DNA from: a bacterium
GTDB taxonomy: Bacteria > SZUA-182 > SZUA-191 > JAJRXT01
Assembly: GCA_024276125.1 (NCBI GenBank)
Contig: JAJRXT010000081.1
Span: forward strand, 1-37,668
Direction of reading: 5' to 3'
Length of the DNA stretch: 37,668 nucleotides
Shown: piece by piece, positions 34,091 through 37,668 of the stretch
How positions within the stretch are numbered: the first letter of the stretch is position 1
Layout: each line of letters starts with the position of its first letter
Notes under the pieces: generated by a model
Database searches by the model: none
The model's input: only the letters and a program-made list of their open reading frames with translations
What the model was told of the DNA's origin: nothing
Translations under genes and position numbers: made by a program

Positions 34091-34320
34091 TAATCACCCC
34101 ATTCTTGTTCCGACTCCCAAACACCAAATTCCGTTTTGCCAACCGGATAACGCTTATACCCTTGGCGATGCTTTTTTTCCAGCTGATCAATATTTAATTG
34201 TTTAATCGCATCCCTTAACGCCTTACGGGCAAAAGCAGAGCGGTTCGTGTTTAATTTTTTTACCGCATCATCAACTGCTGCCACCAGTTCGTCATCCAAA
34301 GTCATCTGAATCGTTTTCAT
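34090..34320 (-). CDS. Ribbon-helix-helix antitoxin of MazF
   Basis: 76 residues from the ATG at 34320, preceded by GAGGGTC; the frame is open further upstream, but that part is a neighbour's relic. MKTIQMTLDDELVAAVDDAV then KKLNTNRSAFARKALRDAIK is a clear RHH DNA-binding domain. The acidic tail EFGVWESEQEWGD would cover MazF. Confidence 0.9.
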   Translation of the reverse strand: MKTIQMTLDDELVAAVDDAVKKLNTNRSAFARKALRDAIKQLNIDQLEKKHRQGYKRYPVGKTEFGVWESEQEWGD

Positions 34321-34348
34321 AAAAAGACCCTCAAATAATTCTGGGTAC

Positions 34349-34459
34349 TTATAGATGCAATAATCCACATTGCATCTGATACCAATCATGTCTTGCTCCG
34401 TGTCTGATAAGTTCACAACCCATTTTATTTAACCGCCTTATCAAATCCTTTCTTTTCAT
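34349..34459 (-). pseudogene. hicA: HicA-type toxin, C-terminally truncated
   Basis: The ATG at 34459 overlaps the hicB stop. It encodes MKRKDLIRRLNKMGCELIRH GARHDWYQ, the first half of a HicA protein including the catalytic-type histidine, then switches to unrelated residues and stops after 36 residues. The normal length is about 60. The remaining part is lost, and the next gene (RHH antitoxin) starts about 28 nt on. Confidence 0.75.
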
Positions 34460-34647
34460 GCAACTTCCAGTTCAGCTACTTTATGAACACAGGCAATCGC
34501 GCCGCTGGTTAGTTCTTTATATAAATCCTTCAGGTTTTCTTTGAGTTCATCTAAAGTTTCACCTTGGGTTATATAGTCTGGGTATTCTTCCAGATGTCCA
34601 AGCCACATATTATCATCTTGCCAATATACAAATTTTCTGGTTTGCAT
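34456..34647 (-). CDS. hicB: HicB-like antitoxin (orphaned by a truncated HicA)
   Basis: 63 residues. FVYWQDDNMWLGHLEEYPDY and TQGETLDELKENLKDLYKEL match the HicB partial RNase H fold. The gene precedes the truncated HicA with overlapping stop and start. It lacks the C-terminal DNA-binding part, as many short HicB proteins do. Confidence 0.85.
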   Translation of the reverse strand: MQTRKFVYWQDDNMWLGHLEEYPDYITQGETLDELKENLKDLYKELTSGAIACVHKVAELEVA

Positions 34648-34732
34648 GATTTTTTTCTCTCTAGCTTAGCTATCTTCAAATCTCATTCGGTTTTTATGTT
34701 TCGGGAAGGATTCCAGAAATAAATAGGTATAC

Positions 34733-34939
34733 CTACAAGTCCGATTTTTCTAACCCTACAATTTTCATTATAGCGGTCAACATACCTCTTTTTAAATCTT
34801 TGTTAGCATGAACCGGAATACTTATTCTTTCTATTCTCCCGTCTTTCATGTAAACATAGTGGCTTCCATGCACCTTCTTTAACTGCCAGCCGGCTCTTTC
34901 TAAAATCCTACAGAGATGTTTTCCTGATATGCTTTTCAT
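34733..34939 (-). CDS. hicA: HicA toxin
   Basis: 68 residues of the YcfA/HicA family, a dsRNA-binding-like fold that cuts m[23 protein letters not shown] then [20 protein letters not shown] carries the conserved GSHY histidine, and [20 protein letters not shown] completes it. It overlaps hicB by 4 nt and is intact. Confidence 0.93.
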   Translation of the reverse strand: MKSISGKHLCRILERAGWQLKKVHGSHYVYMKDGRIERISIPVHANKDLKRGMLTAIMKIVGLEKSDL

Positions 34940-35139
34940 ACGGCAATTTCCAGAATGCGATCCTCTGAAGTTAGATTTACCTTGTCTACATCAATAGAAA
35001 GACATGCCTCAACGGCCTCATAAACATTTACTAATAAGTCTTCCCAAGTTTCACCTTGGGTATAACAACCGGGAATTGATGGAACCTCCGCCCAAAATCC
35101 ACCCTCTTTTGCCTTATGAATAACTATTTTCAGTTTCAT
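34936..35139 (-). CDS. hicB: HicB antitoxin
   Basis: 67 residues from the ATG at 35139. An upstream in-frame start would add 25 residues that overlap the acsE end, but [20 protein letters not shown] followed by [20 protein letters not shown] is the true HicB start. GGGGGAT lies just upstream. It is 50 nt after the acsE stop, so the acsE transcript probably reads through it. Confidence 0.9.
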   Translation of the reverse strand: MKLKIVIHKAKEGGFWAEVPSIPGCYTQGETWEDLLVNVYEAVEACLSIDVDKVNLTSEDRILEIAV

Positions 35140-35189
35140 GCCAAATCCCCCTCTATGGGCAGACAAATTCCTGCTACCTTTCTTACTCT

Positions 35190-36035
35190 TCAAGTCTCCA
35201 GATAAGAGTGGCAATACAGGATATTACCCTTAAAGACCTCTACGGTTTTAAGCTCATCATCATTTAATATATCTTCTAATACGATATTATCGCCCATAGC
35301 TTCGGCCTTACGCATAATATCCATCATACGCGTATCCATAGGGTCCATAATAGCAGAATAAAGCCCGCGCTGCATAGCCATAGCCAGATAAACGCGATTT
35401 AGGATGCTGCGGTTTTCTTCAGGGCAGGTATTAGAGATATTGCTTAGGCCTACTGTGGTTTTCATGGGGGGATCGTTTAGTCCGCAGAACATCTCAATGC
35501 TCTCTAAAATGGGAATTGCATGCTCCTGCATACCATTAACCGTAAGCACAATAGGGTCTAAGAAGATATTTTCAGGCGCCACTCCGAATTCAGCAGCGCC
35601 GGCCATAACTTCCATAGCCAACATACAGCGCTCATCCGTATCTTTAGGCATTCCCCGCCCGCCGAGGGCTAACCCTATGATATCGGCATTATATTTAGCC
35701 GCCAGCGGAAACATCTTTTCAATTCGGCTGCGGGCGGCGGAAGTGGAATTGATAATAGCCTTGCCGCGGTGTACTTTGAGTCCGGCTTCAATAGCTTCGT
35801 GATTGGTGGTATCTAAGCTTAAAGGCACATTTACCACCTCTTGAATGTTCTGAACTAGCCATGGCATTACTTCTGTCCCGTTTTTTCTGGCCGGACCGAT
35901 ATTTACATCTAAAATATCAGCGCCTGCATCAACTTGCTCTTAAGCTATTTGCTGAATTGGTTTAGCATCTTTTTCCTGAATTGCTTTAGCGATAAATTTG
36001 GTAATAATATTTATTTTTTCACCGATTACTAACAT
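35190..36035 (-). pseudogene. acsE: Methyltetrahydrofolate:corrinoid protein methyltransferase, interrupted by in-frame TAA
   Basis: AcsE moves the methyl group from methyl-THF to the corrinoid protein. The true start is the ATG at 36035 behind a strong AGGAGG (36046-36051), giving MLVIGEKINIITKFIAKAIQ and then PIQQIA. A TAA at 35940-35942 interrupts the frame. It continues EQVDAGADILDVNIGPARKN and through MPWLVQNIQEVVNVPLSLDT to YCHSYLET at 35190. Homologs keep QEQVDAGAD here, so CAA to TAA explains it. Total length is about 281 residues. A restart at the internal ATG (35867) would lose the first barrel strands, so it is unlikely to give an active enzyme. Confidence 0.88.
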
Positions 36036-36192
36036 TATTATATATACCTCCTGATGTTATATTTAGTTTAATTTAAATGAAAAAAAATTCGTTTTTGATT
36101 AAAGAATACATTAGAACATATTTTTGTTTTAATCTTAAGCCGAATATCCTGTTAAGTGTAGGATAAAGCCCGAAGATTTGGACCAAATAGTA

Positions 36193-36304
36193 TTAAGGAA
36201 CTATTACAAAAGAACTTGTACATTTTAGCATCTAATCTTTTGCTCATTTTTCAAGCTAAATCTTAGCGCTAAAATGCACAACTTATTTTGTGACAGTTCC
36301 TAAA
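36193..36304. mobile_element. Inverted-repeat element family C, copy in the acsE leader
   Basis: The ends TTAAGGAACTATTACAAAAG and TTATTTTGTGACAGTTCCTA are inverted repeats. The internal AATCTTAGCGCTAAAATGC is shared with the 15620 copy. It lies between the promoter at 36375-36403 and the acsE start. Confidence 0.7.
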
Positions 36305-36374
36305 TGCTTGGGGGAGGAAGGGGACTATGAAAATAAAACGCCGTTATAAAAACTAAAACAACGTATAAAACCAT

Positions 36375-36403
36375 TTATTACAACATAATTGATTAATTGT
36401 CAA
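36375..36403 (-). promoter_or_regulatory. Putative promoter of the acsE-led Wood-Ljungdahl region
   Basis: On the minus strand: TTGACA (36403-36398), a 17-nt spacer, TAATAA (36380-36375). It reads towards acsE, about 340 nt upstream of the start. Confidence 0.5.
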
Positions 36404-36603
36404 GTTTTTTATTGATACTGCCTTGCTATCCGTAATTTTCGGGCGCCCCTATTTTAAGCGTTTAAGCGTTTTGCGCTTTCAATCAAAAAGTTTAAAAATC
36501 CAGATTGTACTTTTAAGGATATTGGCTTATCATGAAAGTATTAAAAGCCATTGTTTTTTACGTAAGCTCATAAAATCTACGGGTTAGAAGCTGTCATTGA
36601 CTC

Positions 36604-36728
36604 TGTCATTCTGAACGAAACGGAGTGAAGTGAAGAATCTCCCTGCAATAGCGGGCAGATTCTTCGGTCTACGGCCCTAAGAACGACAGAATATAATTTT
36701 TTTCGCAAGTTAACTAAAGCAGCCATTA
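36604..36728. repeat. Core palindrome with one family A end
   Basis: The core (36604-36690) is followed by ATATAATTTTTTTCGCAAG and TTAACTAAAGCAGCCATTA, the right end of a family A element. I find no clear left end. It stops 17 nt before rsmG. Confidence 0.65.
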
Positions 36729-36745
36729 AATAATTTTAAATAAAC

Positions 36746-37444
36746 ATGAACAATTATAAATATAAAAAAAATAATCTATCAAACTCTAAATTCAGAGATT
36801 TAATGGTTGACGGCGCTATGCGCTTGGGTATAAAATTAACCACAAGTCAGATTTGTCAATTTAAAATTTATTCCGATGAGCTTTTGAAGTGGAATAAAAA
36901 GATAAATCTAACCCGAATCACCAACGCCAAACAAATAATCATAAAACATTTTCTGGATTCATTAATCTATTTAAAAGGCATTGAAAAGCCGAGCGAATGT
37001 AAGCTTTTAGATATAGGCTCAGGCGCCGGTTTTCCGGGAGTACCGATTAAAATAGCCATACCGGATATAAAACTTAGTCTAATGGATGCCCAATTTAAAA
37101 GGATTGCTTTTTTAACCAGACTCTGCTCTCTGCTTAATATAAGGAATATAAACTATATACATGACAGAGCGGAAGCAAAAAATACAGCAGATTTAAATAA
37201 ATACAATATAGTAACAGTAAGGGCGCTTTCTGCGCTAAAAAAGGTAATTCCGCTTGCTTTTATTTATCTAAGGCCGGGGGGACGTTTGATTGTAAGTTAC
37301 GGGCTTCAGCTTAAGCAACAAATAGGCTCTATTGAGGATGTATTAGATGAGTACAACGGCGCTTTGCAAAATATAATAAAAGTAAAATTACCTTATAATA
37401 ATGAGCTAAGAAATGTAATTATAATAAGAAAGAGTTTCACGTGA
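36746..37444 (+). CDS. rsmG: 16S rRNA (guanine-N7) methyltransferase RsmG
   Basis: 232 residues, full length. RsmG methylates G527 of 16S rRNA. The SAM-binding motif LLDIGSGAGFPGVPIKIAIP sits near residue 90, with KIAFLTRLCSLLNI and NIVTVRALSALKKVIPLAF after it. NKKINLTRITNAKQIIIKHF is the usual RsmG N-terminal segment. It is next to parA, as in many bacteria near the origin of replication. The stop codon lies within the parS site. Confidence 0.96.
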   Translation: MNNYKYKKNNLSNSKFRDLMVDGAMRLGIKLTTSQICQFKIYSDELLKWNKKINLTRITNAKQIIIKHFLDSLIYLKGIEKPSECKLLDIGSGAGFPGVPIKIAIPDIKLSLMDAQFKRIAFLTRLCSLLNIRNINYIHDRAEAKNTADLNKYNIVTVRALSALKKVIPLAFIYLRPGGRLIVSYGLQLKQQIGSIEDVLDEYNGALQNIIKVKLPYNNELRNVIIIRKSFT

Positions 37445-37448
37445 AACA
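37433..37448. promoter_or_regulatory. parS-like ParB binding site
   Basis: AGTTTCACGTGAAACA matches the widely conserved parS 16-mer (TGTTTCACGTGAAACA) at 15 of 16 positions and is palindromic. It overlaps the rsmG stop codon and precedes parA. ParB nucleation at this site would organise origin segregation. Confidence 0.85.
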
Positions 37449-37592
37449 TCTTTTTATAATAAGAGTATAGAGTCCATCCAATATTCGTAATTACCCTCCC
37501 GTATTTTATTGCCTTATTTAACCCAAAAACAACAGGACATTATGTCATGTATGTAATTTACGCAGGTGTTCGTTTAATATTATGAGTTATAA

Positions 37593-37668
37593 GTGAGCCG
37601 TATAATTACAATAGTTAATCAAAAAGGCGGCGTGGGTAAAACAACCACTGCCATTAATCTTGCAGCCT
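37593..37668 (+). CDS. parA: ParA/Soj chromosome-partitioning ATPase, N-terminal end (partial)
   Basis: The frame from the GTG at 37593 encodes SRIITIVNQKGGVGKTTTAI and NLAA up to the window edge. KGGVGKTT is the deviant Walker A of ParA ATPases. The rsmG-parS-parA arrangement supports ParA/Soj rather than a plasmid or MinD protein. The GTG start is likely, but no strong ribosome-binding site is seen. The 148-nt gap after rsmG has no other gene. Confidence 0.93.
   Translation, partial: MSRIITIVNQKGGVGKTTTAINLAA

Noticed and set aside
10548-36035. Alternative genetic code with TGA or TAA as sense
   Set aside because: Intact genes end at TAA (gatA, serS), TAG (dpm-like, NtrC) and TGA (rhomboid, Mth938) at normal lengths, so no single reassignment fits all internal stops.

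Overview
The window comes from the chromosome of an AT-rich, strictly anaerobic-looking bacterium that fixes or oxidises C1 units by the Wood-Ljungdahl (acetyl-CoA) pathway. The bacterial-type CODH/ACS genes (acsE, acsD, acsC, cooS, acsB), GatAB, a bacterial serS next to tRNA-Ser, an NtrC-type regulator and an rsmG-parS-parA block all point to Bacteria. I cannot name a phylum from this sequence; an uncultivated candidate lineage or a Firmicutes-like acetogen are both possible. Stop codons look standard: TAA, TAG and TGA all end genes at plausible places.

Layout. Positions 1-4029 hold the glmS 3' end, gatA, an inserted MNT/HEPN pair and gatB. Positions 4050-8831 are accessory: a broken CopG antitoxin, a dolichyl-phosphate-mannose-synthase-like glycosyltransferase with a small partner, a DUF4258/YgiT toxin-antitoxin pair and a radical SAM protein. 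Positions 9171-14480 form a co-directional run: rhomboid protease, PHP phosphoesterase, an interrupted carotenoid-type FAD oxidoreductase, an NtrC-family regulator and an interrupted Fic protein. Positions 14500-15810 are mostly small palindromic mobile elements around an Mth938-like gene, followed by serS, tRNA-Ser(UGA) and a cold-shock gene with a long leader. Positions 18504-20417 encode a TIR-transmembrane-FGE fusion whose C-terminus looks like a diversity-generating retroelement target. HU follows.

Positions 21873-36035 are a minus-strand Wood-Ljungdahl region read in the order acsE, acsD, acsC, cooS, acsB. It is split by toxin-antitoxin genes: two HicBA pairs (one with a truncated toxin), RHH/MazF, a broken YgiT-like gene, MNT/HEPN, a TumE-like pair, VapBC and an MNT relic. 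The right end (36746-37668) is rsmG, a near-perfect parS site and the start of parA, which suggests proximity to the replication origin.

Two features dominate. First, five genes carry one in-frame stop inside otherwise continuous homology: acsE, acsC, the FAD oxidoreductase, Fic and TIR-FGE. Several small toxin-antitoxin genes carry 1-nt or 7-nt frameshifts. This could be real decay, population mixture or consensus error. Second, at least four families of short inverted-repeat elements are present; some are nested, and several with different terminal repeats share the same core hairpin.
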